Assembly (NCBI GenBank): GCA_030705945.1
Contig: JAUZPS010000022.1
Span: 1 to 20,717 of the forward strand
Reading direction: 5' to 3'
Length of the DNA stretch: 20,717 nt
DNA from: Bacillota bacterium
GTDB lineage: Bacteria > Bacillota > Clostridia > Acetivibrionales > DSM-2933
A model generated the notes under the pieces. It was not told the DNA's origin. It did no database searches and worked only from the letters and a program-made list of their open reading frames with translations. A program made the position numbers and the translations under genes. Each line of letters begins with the position of its first letter. Position 1 is the stretch's first letter. Positions 7,566 through 15,184 of the stretch are shown here, one piece after another.

Positions 7566-9392
7566 ATGGACACACATACTTCAAATGAACATTTAAATGA
7601 TCATATCAGTCTTTTTTGGCCGGATTTTGGTAGCACACAGAATTATTATGCGCCTGAAGATGATAATATGAGTGAAGATCTGGATTTACAAGAGTTAGCA
7701 AAAGCTTTAAGCTTAGATAACAAATACAAATTCAGCGTCTCAACCCTTATGTCAATGTTTACTGATGACCCATCAATAATAAATTATCGTCTTGAAATAA
7801 TAGATGATCTTATAAAATTTCCTGAGGTTATTAATGAATTAGAAAATATGCTGCCAATACTCTCAGAGCTGTCTGATATTTCTATAACAAAAGGAATGGA
7901 AGACGCTCAACTTTTAAAAGCTGTAAGACGTTTGGGCGAGCTTGATTTATACATTAAATGCGTTCAGCAATTGTATTCAATTTTATCAGACCCAAAAAGG
8001 AAATTATCATCTAAAGGATTTATAAAACTTCAAAATAAACTTAAGCGAATTATAGAGTCAACTATATTCCGTTCTTTATCAGAACGCTTGCCAAATCTCC
8101 GCGTCAATTTCGAGGGACTTTCAAGCGTAACAGTCGGAATAAACCTTGACGCTCAGCTAAGACCTGTAGAAGCCACATTGCTGTCTATCAATAAGCAAAG
8201 TTTTAAGGGCGAACCTTTTCTAGAAAAAATATTCAAAAAAAATAAGTCCAAAGATGAATTCAGCGGAATCGCAGACCTCCATAGTCTTGACGACGCGACA
8301 GTTCACTGGGATACCAACAACAGTCCTGCCTCTGCTCTAAAAATTCTTTCCCATAAGAATTCTTATTTAAAGGGCAAAGACACTATAAACAGCATGGCTC
8401 TTACCCAAACTCTATTTAATGATTTAAAACCTATACTAGAAAATATTATTAAGCCTATATCTTCAGAAATTGCGTATTTTACTAAAATTAATTCAGGATT
8501 TCTCGCTTGTTTAGAACCCGAAATAAGATACTATATTGGAGCAGCTAAGTTCATAAGAAGAATCCAAGCCTTAGGTTTAAGCATGTGCAAGCCTGAAATT
8601 GTTTCAAAGGAAGAGCGAATATTTAACATAGAAGGAATTTATAATATAAACCTTGCGTTGAAGATGCATTTTAGACAGCCTTTAGTATATCTTTCAAGCA
8701 TGATCGTCACCAACGAAGTTAATTTCGGTAAAACAGGACGGATTTTTATACTTACCGGTCCAAATCGGGGCGGTAAAACAACATATACCCAGGCAATCGG
8801 TTTGACGCAGATAATGGCTCAGTTAGGGCTTTTCGTGCCTGCGACTAAAGCCAAAATAAGCCCTGTGGATATGATTTGCACCCACTTTCCTGTAGAAGAA
8901 AAGCCTGATTCCAACCTAGGAAGACTTGGAGAAGAGTCTAAACGTCTCAGTGAGATTTTTAACAGGGCAACCCGTTACAGCCTCGTATTATTGAATGAAT
9001 CCCTCTCAAGCACAAGCGCGGGTGAAAGTCTTTATATTGCTAAAGAAATCGTTTGCGCTCTCAAACTTCTAGGTGTTAGAGCTGTTTTTGCCACCCACTT
9101 GCATGACCTAGCGCTGTACCTTGACTTTTTCAACAAGGATAAACCTGGCGACAGCAAAGTCATAAGTCTCGTTTCGGGAGTTTATAGCGCTGATGATTTA
9201 GGGTTAAGCAATAACGAAATCGCCATACGAACATACAAAATTGTGCCAGGACCTCCATTAGGCAACAGTTATGCAAGGGATATCGCTTCAAGATATGGAA
9301 TAAGTTTTGATAAACTTGTGCAAACATTAAAAGACCGAAATCAGGTTGACCAGAATCTGGACATTAAATTATATGGCAAAAAGAATAAATGA
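7566..9392 (+). CDS. MutS-family ATPase lacking the mismatch-recognition domain
   Basis: A 608-residue protein with a helical MutS core/lever-like region (about 50-345) and a C-terminal MutS ABC ATPase (about 350-575). Motifs: Walker A GPNRGGKTT (398-406), Walker B LVLLNESLSST (473-483), H-loop THLHD (510-514). It has no N-terminal mismatch-reading domain (no GxFYE motif) and no Smr nuclease domain, so it is neither MutS1 nor MutS2. The Walker B aspartate is Asn477, with the catalytic Glu478 kept; Arg replaces Met in the P-loop. Its role is unknown; DNA-structure binding is a family-level guess. GGGAG lies about ten bases before the ATG. It stands alone, divergent from the homocysteine cluster and convergent with nfnB. 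Confidence 0.85.
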   Translation: MDTHTSNEHLNDHISLFWPDFGSTQNYYAPEDDNMSEDLDLQELAKALSLDNKYKFSVSTLMSMFTDDPSIINYRLEIIDDLIKFPEVINELENMLPILSELSDISITKGMEDAQLLKAVRRLGELDLYIKCVQQLYSILSDPKRKLSSKGFIKLQNKLKRIIESTIFRSLSERLPNLRVNFEGLSSVTVGINLDAQLRPVEATLLSINKQSFKGEPFLEKIFKKNKSKDEFSGIADLHSLDDATVHWDTNNSPASALKILSHKNSYLKGKDTINSMALTQTLFNDLKPILENIIKPISSEIAYFTKINSGFLACLEPEIRYYIGAAKFIRRIQALGLSMCKPEIVSKEERIFNIEGIYNINLALKMHFRQPLVYLSSMIVTNEVNFGKTGRIFILTGPNRGGKTTYTQAIGLTQIMAQLGLFVPATKAKISPVDMICTHFPVEEKPDSNLGRLGEESKRLSEIFNRATRYSLVLLNESLSSTSAGESLYIAKEIVCALKLLGVRAVFATHLHDLALYLDFFNKDKPGDSKVISLVSGVYSADDLGLSNNEIAIRTYKIVPGPPLGNSYARDIASRYGISFDKLVQTLKDRNQVDQNLDIKLYGKKNK

Positions 9393-9460
9393 AGTGTATA
9401 GAGTTATTCTTGAGCTTATATATAAAAATCAAGGTTCAACAAAGATATTCACTTTATAAG

Positions 9461-9560
9461 GGCGTTTCAAAAAATTCCTTGTTCAAGTTTTCTATGATGA
9501 AAACCCATTATAGCAAGTTTTTGAAACGCCAAGCATACAAGTTTTATTTTTAATGCTGCC
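9461..9560 (-). repeat. R2 repeat, copy B
   Basis: GGCGTTTCAAAAAATTCCTT...CAAGTTTTTGAAACGCC (9461-9530) forms a long hairpin. The outer end (9531-9560) is decayed compared with 15001-15099 (TAATGCTGCC against GATACTACC). It lies between the convergent MutS-like and nfnB genes and is the only hairpin available there to end either transcript, though it has no T-run. Confidence 0.75.
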
Positions 9561-9590
9561 GAAACGATATTTTAATTCAGTTCCTTATCG

Positions 9591-10982
9591 TTATTTGTTC
9601 TTTAAATATTCATCAATGGTAATTGCAGCCTTTTTACCTGCGCCCATTGCCAGTATTACAGTAGCGGCTCCCGTAACTGCGTCGCCGCCCGCATATACTC
9701 CTTTTTTACTGGTCTCTCCAGTTTCTTCCTTAACAATTATTCCTCCCCACTTTGTTGTATCAAGTCCTGGTGTCGCATTTTTAATCAGAGGATTTGGAGT
9801 CTGTCCAATTGCAATTATTACCGTATCTACATCTATGACAAATTCAGAGCCAGCTTTAACAACAGGCTTTCTTCTGCCCGTTGCGTCAGGTTCGCCAAGC
9901 TCCATTTCAATACACTCCATACCTCGAACCCATCCGGCATCTGTTCCAAATATCTGAGTGGGGTTAGCCAATAATTTAAATATTATTCCTTCTTCCTTAG
10001 CGTGATGAAGCTCTTCTTTTCTAGCAGGCATTTCGGCTTCTGTTCTTCGATAAACGATATAAACATTGTCCGCTCCTAACCTCCTCGCGCTTCTTGCAGC
10101 GTCCATCGCGACATTTCCCCCGCCGACGACGGCTACATTTTTACCTACCTTAACGGGAGTATCACAGTTAGGAAAAAGATACGCTTTCATTAAGTTAATC
10201 CTTGTAAGAAACTCATTCGCTGAATATACGCCGTTGAGCGTCTCGCCGGGAATACCCATAAAACTTGGAAGTCCTGCTCCTGAACCAATAAATATGGCTT
10301 CATAGCCAAGTTCAATAATTTCATCCAAGGATAGAACCTTTCCTATTACCATATTTGTTTCAATTTTAACGCCAAGATCTTTTACTGTCTGGATCTCATC
10401 CTGAACAAGAGCTTTTGGCAGCCTGAACTCAGGAATTCCATACATTAAAACTCCACCTGGAACATGAAAAGCTTCAAAAATTGTAACATCATAACCAAGC
10501 TTAGCTAAGTCACCCGCGCAGCTCAAACCAGAAGGCCCGGAACCAATTACCGCAACTTTTCTGCCATTTTTTACAGTATTATTGGTTTTAGCTTTTATAT
10601 TCTGCATATACCAATCAGCAGCAAACCTCTCCAGACGTCCTATTCCAACAGGTTCGCCGTTTTTGCCCCTGACGCAGAGCTTTTCGCATTGATTTTCCTG
10701 AGGACACACTCGCCCGCATATTGCCGGAAGACTGTTAGTCTCCCTAATTTTTTCATAAGCCTCTTCAAATTTACCTTCAGCGACTAATCTGATAAAATCC
10801 GGGATTTTAACATTTACAGGACAACCTGATACACATGGCCTGTGTTTGCAGTTAAGACATCTCTGAGCCTCCTCAATAGCCATTTCTTTTGTATATCCTA
10901 ATGCAACCTCCAAAAAATTCTTATTTCTTATATTGGGATCCTGTTCTGGAATCTTCACTTTATTTAAAGACATATTCGCCAA
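9591..10982 (-). CDS. nfnB: NfnB, large subunit of NADH-dependent ferredoxin:NADP+ oxidoreductase
   Basis: A 463-residue subunit similar to the glutamate synthase small chain. Eight cysteines near the N-terminus (42, 45, 50, 54 and 89, 93, 99, 103) bind two [4Fe-4S] clusters. An FAD Rossmann motif GSGPSG (147-152) and an NADP(H) motif VVGGGNVAMDAA (about 286-297) follow. With NfnA it couples NADPH oxidation to reduction of ferredoxin and NAD+, or the reverse, by flavin bifurcation. No glutamate synthase large subunit is nearby, which favours Nfn over GltD. The start is probably a TTG at 10982, three bases after the nfnA stop and eight bases after GGGGG. The ATG three codons on (10973) is farther from that site; orthologues I recall also begin M-x-N-M. 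Confidence 0.9.
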   Translation of the reverse strand: MANMSLNKVKIPEQDPNIRNKNFLEVALGYTKEMAIEEAQRCLNCKHRPCVSGCPVNVKIPDFIRLVAEGKFEEAYEKIRETNSLPAICGRVCPQENQCEKLCVRGKNGEPVGIGRLERFAADWYMQNIKAKTNNTVKNGRKVAVIGSGPSGLSCAGDLAKLGYDVTIFEAFHVPGGVLMYGIPEFRLPKALVQDEIQTVKDLGVKIETNMVIGKVLSLDEIIELGYEAIFIGSGAGLPSFMGIPGETLNGVYSANEFLTRINLMKAYLFPNCDTPVKVGKNVAVVGGGNVAMDAARSARRLGADNVYIVYRRTEAEMPARKEELHHAKEEGIIFKLLANPTQIFGTDAGWVRGMECIEMELGEPDATGRRKPVVKAGSEFVIDVDTVIIAIGQTPNPLIKNATPGLDTTKWGGIIVKEETGETSKKGVYAGGDAVTGAATVILAMGAGKKAAITIDEYLKNK

Positions 10983-10985
10983 ATC

Positions 10986-11819
10986 TTACACCCCCAAGTT
11001 GCATTTATGCTCTTTCTGAGAAATCTTTTCTTCATCCTTATACATATTCTGTCTTCTCATCGCTTCATCAAAATCTACTTCATGGCCGTCGAAATCGGGT
11101 CCGTCAATACAAGCAAATTTGACCTTTCCGCCAACAGTCAAGCGGCATCCTCCGCACATACCGGTACCATCTATCATTACCGGATTCATACTTACTATAG
11201 TTTTTATACCCAAGACTTTTGTTAAGTTACAGACTGCCTTCATCATCGGAATAGGCCCTATAGCTATTACCAGATCATATTTATTTCCTTCTTCTATAAG
11301 GTTTTTCAATATATCTGTAACAAATCCCTTAACGCCGTTTGACCCATCATCTGTCGCAACGATAAGTTTATTGCTGACCGCCTTTAATTCCTCTTCAAGA
11401 ATTATTAATTCTTTATTACGGAAACCAGTAATCGAGTGAACCTCAACTCCCATTCCATACAGCTTTTTTGCTTGTGGGTATGAAATCGCGGTACCAAGAC
11501 CGCCACCTATTATTGCAGTTTTTTTGACATTATCAAAATGCGACGCTGTGCCAAGAGGACCTACAAAGTCTAGTATCATATCCCCTTCATTCAGTTTTCC
11601 TAGAGCTTTGGTTGTGTTTCCAACTTCTTGGAAAACAATTGTTACAGTACCTTTATCTCTGTCAAAATCCGCTATGGTTAGCGGTATTCTTTCGCCATTT
11701 TCGCTAGCTCTCAAAATTATAAACTGTCCTGGCTCAGCTTTTTTTGCAATAAAAGGAGCTTCTATCTCCATTAATTTTACTTGTGTATTTAAAATTCTCT
11801 TTTTTACAATTCTGAACAT
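10986..11819 (-). CDS. nfnA: NfnA, small subunit of NADH-dependent ferredoxin:NADP+ oxidoreductase
   Basis: A 277-residue protein of the dihydroorotate dehydrogenase electron-transfer (PyrK) family. It has an N-terminal FAD beta-barrel, an NAD-binding lobe with IIGGGLGTA (103-111), and a C-terminal [2Fe-2S] site, DGTGMCGGC (Cys222, Cys225) plus Cys237. Asp217 sits where an aspartate ligand is reported for Nfn. It provides the NAD(H) site of the NfnAB complex. The start is the ATG at 11819, five bases after AAGGAGG; an upstream in-frame codon at 11843 would put that site inside the gene. It is the first gene of the nfnAB pair, which is separated by three bases. PyrK is the alternative, but no pyrD is adjacent. 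Confidence 0.9.
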   Translation of the reverse strand: MFRIVKKRILNTQVKLMEIEAPFIAKKAEPGQFIILRASENGERIPLTIADFDRDKGTVTIVFQEVGNTTKALGKLNEGDMILDFVGPLGTASHFDNVKKTAIIGGGLGTAISYPQAKKLYGMGVEVHSITGFRNKELIILEEELKAVSNKLIVATDDGSNGVKGFVTDILKNLIEEGNKYDLVIAIGPIPMMKAVCNLTKVLGIKTIVSMNPVMIDGTGMCGGCRLTVGGKVKFACIDGPDFDGHEVDFDEAMRRQNMYKDEEKISQKEHKCNLGV

Positions 11820-12082
11820 AAGAGCCTCCTTATAAATAGCCAACTGCCTCTAAAATCAATCAAATCAGAAATATACTCAAACAGGTAAACTTAATACAAT
11901 AATTCTTCACCTTGTCTTTTTAATTAACATTACAAGTTCTTTCAATTTTTACTTTTAAAAAATAGTAATAATATATTCATTTTAATATAATTATTAGGTT
12001 AATGGAACAAATATTTTTTGCATATTCTTAATATATTTTGAACTTCGATCCATTATATTATTAATATAATAATATAATCTAT
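11820..12082. other. AT-rich spacer upstream of nfnA, nothing firm
   Basis: No ORF or RNA structure recognised. It holds a TATATTATTAATATAATAAT-type low-complexity palindrome near 12050-12075 and presumably the nfnA promoter, for which I see only weak hexamers. Confidence 0.35.
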
Positions 12083-12230
12083 ATAAGTTGCCAAAAAGAT
12101 TTTACATTAAAAATGCAGTTAATACGTCTGCATTTTACTATCGAAGCTGAACTTTTCGCAACTTATGATTCAAGGTATATATTTTGCAATATAAATAATG
12201 GATATAAAATGTTTATTGCAAAATATATAG
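12083..12230 (+). repeat. R3+R4 composite repeat, copy 1
   Basis: The R3 part (12083-12166, 84 bases) has inverted ends ATAAGTTGCCAAAAAG and CTTTTCGCAACTTAT around an inner ATGCAG/CTGCAT palindrome. The R4 part (about 12195-12230) reads ATAATGGATATAAAATG then TTTATTGCAAAATATATAG. The 28 bases between them are also conserved with the copy at 19195-19371, so the whole stretch of about 150 bases behaves as one unit. It stops about 60 bases before the riboswitch promoter. Confidence 0.8.
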
Positions 12231-12288
12231 CCGTTTTAAGTTTTTAAAAATATATTTTATAAATACGCTTTTAATTTTTATTTCAATA

Positions 12289-12297
12289 TGTTATAAT
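12289..12297 (+). promoter_or_regulatory. Extended -10 promoter of the riboswitch RNA
   Basis: TGTTATAAT (12289-12297) is a perfect extended -10 (TGnTATAAT). The region 17 bases upstream has only a T-rich, poor -35, as is common with extended -10 promoters. The predicted transcript start is near 12304, about 25 bases before the aptamer. Confidence 0.5.
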
Positions 12298-12329
12298 AAT
12301 ATTGAGGTTAAATAATTCCCCTACTAACA

Positions 12330-12515
12330 GGTATAAGGAGATATAAGTAGAGCCTTATGAAACAGGGCAAAGTCTTTGAAAGAAGATGACGCAAAGCTGT
12401 GGGTCTAAAGTTTTTAACTATGATTGCCAAGCTGCCATTAAAAGCTTCTGTTTATACTCTTTAAATATATTAAAGGAAATTAGGTAATATGGTATTTCCT
12501 TATACCACTTTTTTT
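12330..12515 (+). ncRNA. c-di-GMP-I (GEMM-I) riboswitch with terminator platform
   Basis: Conserved GEMM-I blocks appear in order: ACAGGGCAAAG (12362-12372), a stem closed by a GAAA tetraloop, GACGCAAAGC (about 12388-12397), GGGTCTAAAG, then ATGATTGCCAAGCTGCC (to about 12436). The whole is enclosed by a long P1 in which 12338-12353 pairs with 12444-12459 with only two single-base bulges. The platform is TGGTAT/ATACCA (12490-12495 and 12502-12507) followed by seven T. Competing pairings are 12473-12480 with 12494-12501, and 12330-12339 with 12497-12506, a perfect 10-base match. It should sense cyclic di-GMP; the cGAMP-selective variant is not excluded. Remarkably, no gene follows on this strand. 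Confidence 0.85.
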
Positions 12516-12539
12516 AACCCAGAAGAAATTAAAAATTGA
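12489..12539 (+). CDS. Possible 16-codon ORF inside the riboswitch platform
   Basis: ATG to TGA encodes MVFPYTTFFNPEEIKN. AAAGGA lies about 11 bases before the ATG. The ORF overlaps the terminator stem and T-run, so it would be made only on read-through. It resembles no family I know and may be chance. Confidence 0.15.
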   Translation: MVFPYTTFFNPEEIKN

Positions 12540-12556
12540 ATTTAAATATTAAAAGC

Positions 12557-12581
12557 AAAGCACATATTAATGTGCTTTTTT
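12557..12581 (+). terminator. Second terminator after the riboswitch
   Basis: AAAGCACAT, loop ATTA, then ATGTGCTTT, followed by a T-run to 12581. Any read-through of the riboswitch terminator would stop here, giving a transcript of about 280 bases. On the minus strand the stem is followed by TTTGCTTTT-like sequence, so it may also end the M14 peptidase mRNA. Confidence 0.75.
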
Positions 12582-12607
12582 CATATCTATTAATTTTTAT
12601 TGATATA

Positions 12608-12702
12608 TTAAAATCTTTATAAATCTAACATTTAGCAGAGCAAAATAACGAACGGTTTAAAGTATTTTGCTCTAGATAAATGTAAAAGATTAATTGATTT
12701 TA
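12608..12702. repeat. R1 palindromic repeat, copy C
   Basis: TTAAAATC...TAACATTTAGCAGAGCAAAATAACG pairs with TATTTTGCTCTAGATAAATG...GATTAATTGATTTTA, a near-perfect long inverted repeat. It lies about 38 bases past the stop of the M14 peptidase. Confidence 0.8.
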
Positions 12703-12739
12703 TTTGATATATTTCCAAAATTACTTCTCTAATCTACAA

Positions 12740-14011
12740 CTATACTAACATGCCTAGTATCAGAATTTCTTCGTTCTGCTGGTATATATCCGGAAATTGA
12801 GAAACTGGAATTGGGTTAACTCCTATCCCAACCTCAATAGTAAATCCTGGCTTTCCATATTCTTGTATAAACCAATCTTTATATCCCGCATAAGAAGCTT
12901 CTCCAGGGTTTTCCGCTATAACATAGCCGCTAACTTTTGCAAATAGCTGAGCAATGGTTGTAGATTCAGGCGGCTGTAAGTTCTCGAATTGATAATATAT
13001 AACGTTTCCCTGAGTATGGTATGCGATAATAAGCCTAAAATTGTGGTTTTTAGTAAAGTTCACCATGGATATTGTCTCAGGTTCAGATAATGGATAAGGC
13101 CCGCCAAAGTCCCTAGGCGCAGGACCGATTATTCCCTGCTGTATCTCTAGATTATGCTCTTTATCCCATTCTGCTGGGTAATTTAAATTAAGATCAGTAC
13201 CTCTGATATTGGCCTTCCACACACTTGGAATTGGAAGTCCGGTTTTATTGAGTTTAATTGCTTCGTTGTAAGCAGGATCTGCATAATTGGGCCAATAATT
13301 AACAAGATCAACTCCATCCGGATTCACCATCGGAATAACATATAAGGTAGTCTGCCTCCATATATCTGGAATACTGTAACCTCTTATACTTCCACCTACA
13401 GAATATGCCTTAGCAAAGTTCTCTACAAATTTCATTAATAGAGGTGTAGTTATCCATTCATTAGCATGATGGGTCGCGTTGTAGGAGACCTGTCTGGGAC
13501 CTCTGCCTAGCCTTATAAAATATAAGTTTTTACCCATTACACTTTTTCCGGCAATACCAACTTCTATAAACGGATATCTCACTCTCAAACCCCGGATCTG
13601 CCTATCAAGAATTTCATAAGTATAATCAATATCCGTAAATACTATGTCTATTCCAAATGGCACAATTATCTGCTGCCCTGCCACTAAATTATTAGGAATT
13701 ATTCCAGGATTTGCAGTTAATATGGCATCTACTGTCGTATAATATTTCCTTGCTATATTATAAATTGTATCACCTGGACGAACAATATAAGTATCATATC
13801 CTAATAAAAGTTTTTCAAAAACGTTCCATGTCGCAGGTCCCACAATTCCATCAGGAAAAAGTCCGTTATTCCTTTGAAAAGCTATGACATTCTGCTGTGT
13901 TTGGTACCCAAACACTCCATCTACTTGTAAAATTTTATATCCAATTCGGTTTAGCAGGCTTTGAATCAATTTTACATTTGGACCTGTTGATCCCAAAGTT
14001 AATGTTTCCAT
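12740..14011 (-). CDS. Peptidoglycan endopeptidase: PG-binding, LysM, M14 carboxypeptidase
   Basis: A 423-residue protein in three parts: a PG_binding_1 domain (about 5-62), a LysM (about 73-118, with YIVRPGDTIYNIARKYY), and an M14 zinc peptidase (about 128-420). Metal ligands are His182 and Glu185 (HHANEW) and His332 (IAYHTQG); the catalytic base is Glu393 (FTIEVG). The closest design I know is gamma-D-glutamyl-meso-diaminopimelate peptidase I of Lysinibacillus sphaericus, which cuts wall peptides during sporulation. No signal peptide is present, which fits a mother-cell or spore enzyme. I chose the ATG at 14011: AAAGGATGG lies eight bases before it, whereas the ATG at 14023 touches that site. 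It is monocistronic, with R1 copies on both sides. Confidence 0.88.
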   Translation of the reverse strand: METLTLGSTGPNVKLIQSLLNRIGYKILQVDGVFGYQTQQNVIAFQRNNGLFPDGIVGPATWNVFEKLLLGYDTYIVRPGDTIYNIARKYYTTVDAILTANPGIIPNNLVAGQQIIVPFGIDIVFTDIDYTYEILDRQIRGLRVRYPFIEVGIAGKSVMGKNLYFIRLGRGPRQVSYNATHHANEWITTPLLMKFVENFAKAYSVGGSIRGYSIPDIWRQTTLYVIPMVNPDGVDLVNYWPNYADPAYNEAIKLNKTGLPIPSVWKANIRGTDLNLNYPAEWDKEHNLEIQQGIIGPAPRDFGGPYPLSEPETISMVNFTKNHNFRLIIAYHTQGNVIYYQFENLQPPESTTIAQLFAKVSGYVIAENPGEASYAGYKDWFIQEYGKPGFTIEVGIGVNPIPVSQFPDIYQQNEEILILGMLV

Positions 14012-14147
14012 TCTTAATACCATCCTTTTAGATTACCTATTATATTTTATTGAATTAATCTAAAAGATGTGGCTGTCTTAAAAATAAAGATTATGTTTAC
14101 TTGCAGAGTGGAAGTCCATAAAGAGCAAAGAATTTTAACTTTTAGGT

Positions 14148-14249
14148 ATATAAAAAGCACTATTAATCTTACATTTGACGAAGCAAAATAGCGAACGCTT
14201 TAACGTTATTTTGCGATAGGCAAATGAAAAGATTAATTGCTTTTTATAT
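14148..14249. repeat. R1 palindromic repeat, copy D
   Basis: Ends ATATAAAAAGCACTATTAATC and GATTAATTGCTTTTTATAT are inverted, with core arms GAAGCAAAATAGCGAACG and CGTTATTTTGCG. The outer ends differ from other copies (AAAAAGCA instead of AAAATCA), yet the change occurs on both sides, keeping the pairing. An R2 end abuts it. Confidence 0.75.
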
Positions 14250-14274
14250 AGTATCAAAAAAATAACAGGTCAAC
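14249..14274 (+). repeat. R2 outer-end fragment
   Basis: AGTATCAAAAAAATAACAGG then TCAAC equals the outer end of R2 (1826 and the complement of 15099). The inner hairpin is absent. It is joined directly to R1 copy D and ends about eight bases before the DedA stop. Confidence 0.6.
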
Positions 14275-14282
14275 ATTAATGT

Positions 14283-14909
14283 TCATTTAGAAAATAATTT
14301 TTTATTATTAAATAATTTGAATCCTATAAAAGCGATAATTAATATAATAACTGAAATTATGGCGTATTTCCTGACAATCCCCTCTAGTTCCATCCATTTT
14401 ACGCCAAACATATAGCCCAAAACATTAAAGGATATACAAAATAAGCATACACCAAAAAAATTGTAAACTAAGTATTGTCTAAAACTTATGCTAATGCCGC
14501 ATAGGTATGAAACTAAATGTCTTATGCCTGGTATAAACCTTCCAAATAAAAGTATCAACAACCTATATTTAACCAATAAGTTAGCTGACGCAGTAAGCTT
14601 GTCCTTTGTTAGATTGATAACTCTTCCATACTTTAAAAGTACCTCTTCACCATATTTATAACCAATATACCAAGCTATATTTGAGCCTAACAACGAGCCA
14701 ATAATAGTACTTATAATTGAATAATATAATCGGTATATATTGGCGCTTTTAGAATTTACAAAACCCAAAAAAGACATTAAAGTCTCACTCGGAATCGGAA
14801 TCCCCAATTCTGATAAAAACAGACTTACAAATATAAATAAATTACCATACCTCTCTGCCATTTCTATAAATATATTACTAATATCAACATTCTCCTTAAA
14901 CAAATGCAT
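14283..14909 (-). CDS. DedA/VTT-family membrane protein
   Basis: A 208-residue polytopic inner-membrane protein. Family motifs are ELGIPIPSE (34-42) with the membrane-embedded glutamates, the glycine-rich stretch at 71-88 and GRFIPGIRH (123-131). DedA proteins are implicated in lipid (undecaprenyl phosphate or phospholipid) flipping and membrane-potential upkeep; the substrate of this one cannot be told. The ATG at 14909 has a poor ribosome site. A good AAGGAG occurs inside the ORF at codons 5-6 but is not followed by an in-frame ATG at a proper distance (the next is codon 17), so the start is uncertain. It stands alone between the M14 peptidase and a repeat-rich spacer. Confidence 0.88.
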   Translation of the reverse strand: MHLFKENVDISNIFIEMAERYGNLFIFVSLFLSELGIPIPSETLMSFLGFVNSKSANIYRLYYSIISTIIGSLLGSNIAWYIGYKYGEEVLLKYGRVINLTKDKLTASANLLVKYRLLILLFGRFIPGIRHLVSYLCGISISFRQYLVYNFFGVCLFCISFNVLGYMFGVKWMELEGIVRKYAIISVIILIIAFIGFKLFNNKKLFSK

Positions 14910-15000
14910 TTAACATATTTAATGCATATAATGTATATATCTAATATTACCAATCAGAGTTACAATATAAGTAAAAAAATAATTTTTAAAACTTATTTAG

Positions 15001-15099
15001 GGCGTTTCAAAAAATTCCTTGTTCCAGTTTATACGACGTAAACCCATTATATCAAGTTTTTGAAACGCCAAGTTGACCAGTTATTTTTTTGATACTACC
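15001..15099 (-). repeat. R2 repeat, copy C (most complete)
   Basis: The inner hairpin GGCGTTTCAAAAAATTCC...ATATCAAGTTTTTGAAACGCC (15001-15069) is followed by AAGTTGACCAGTTATTTT and GATACTACC. It is the reverse complement of the layout at 1826-1917. On the minus strand it contains CTTGATATAATGGG, a consensus -10-like TATAAT (15043-15048) facing the DedA gene. Confidence 0.8.
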
Positions 15100-15184
15100 T
15101 TATATGAATAACACTTCTTTCTGTATTTATGGCTGATTAATTTGAAGCGGGACAGTTGGTGAAAAACTCCATATTATTTTGTAA

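Noticed and set aside
11119..11439. Plus-strand ORF of 106 codons opposite nfnA (with others at 11007, 11524, 9553 and 10066)
   Set aside because: These are antisense shadows of well-supported nfnA and nfnB, with no ribosome sites.
9591..11819. Glutamate synthase small chain (GltD) plus PyrK
   Set aside because: No large glutamate synthase subunit or pyrD is nearby. The two genes are adjacent in the nfnA-nfnB order with the right iron-sulfur motifs, so NfnAB fits better.
12083..12230. Insertion sequence
   Set aside because: Ends are inverted, but there is no transposase ORF in or near any copy and no clear target duplication could be confirmed by eye. It is called a repeat only.
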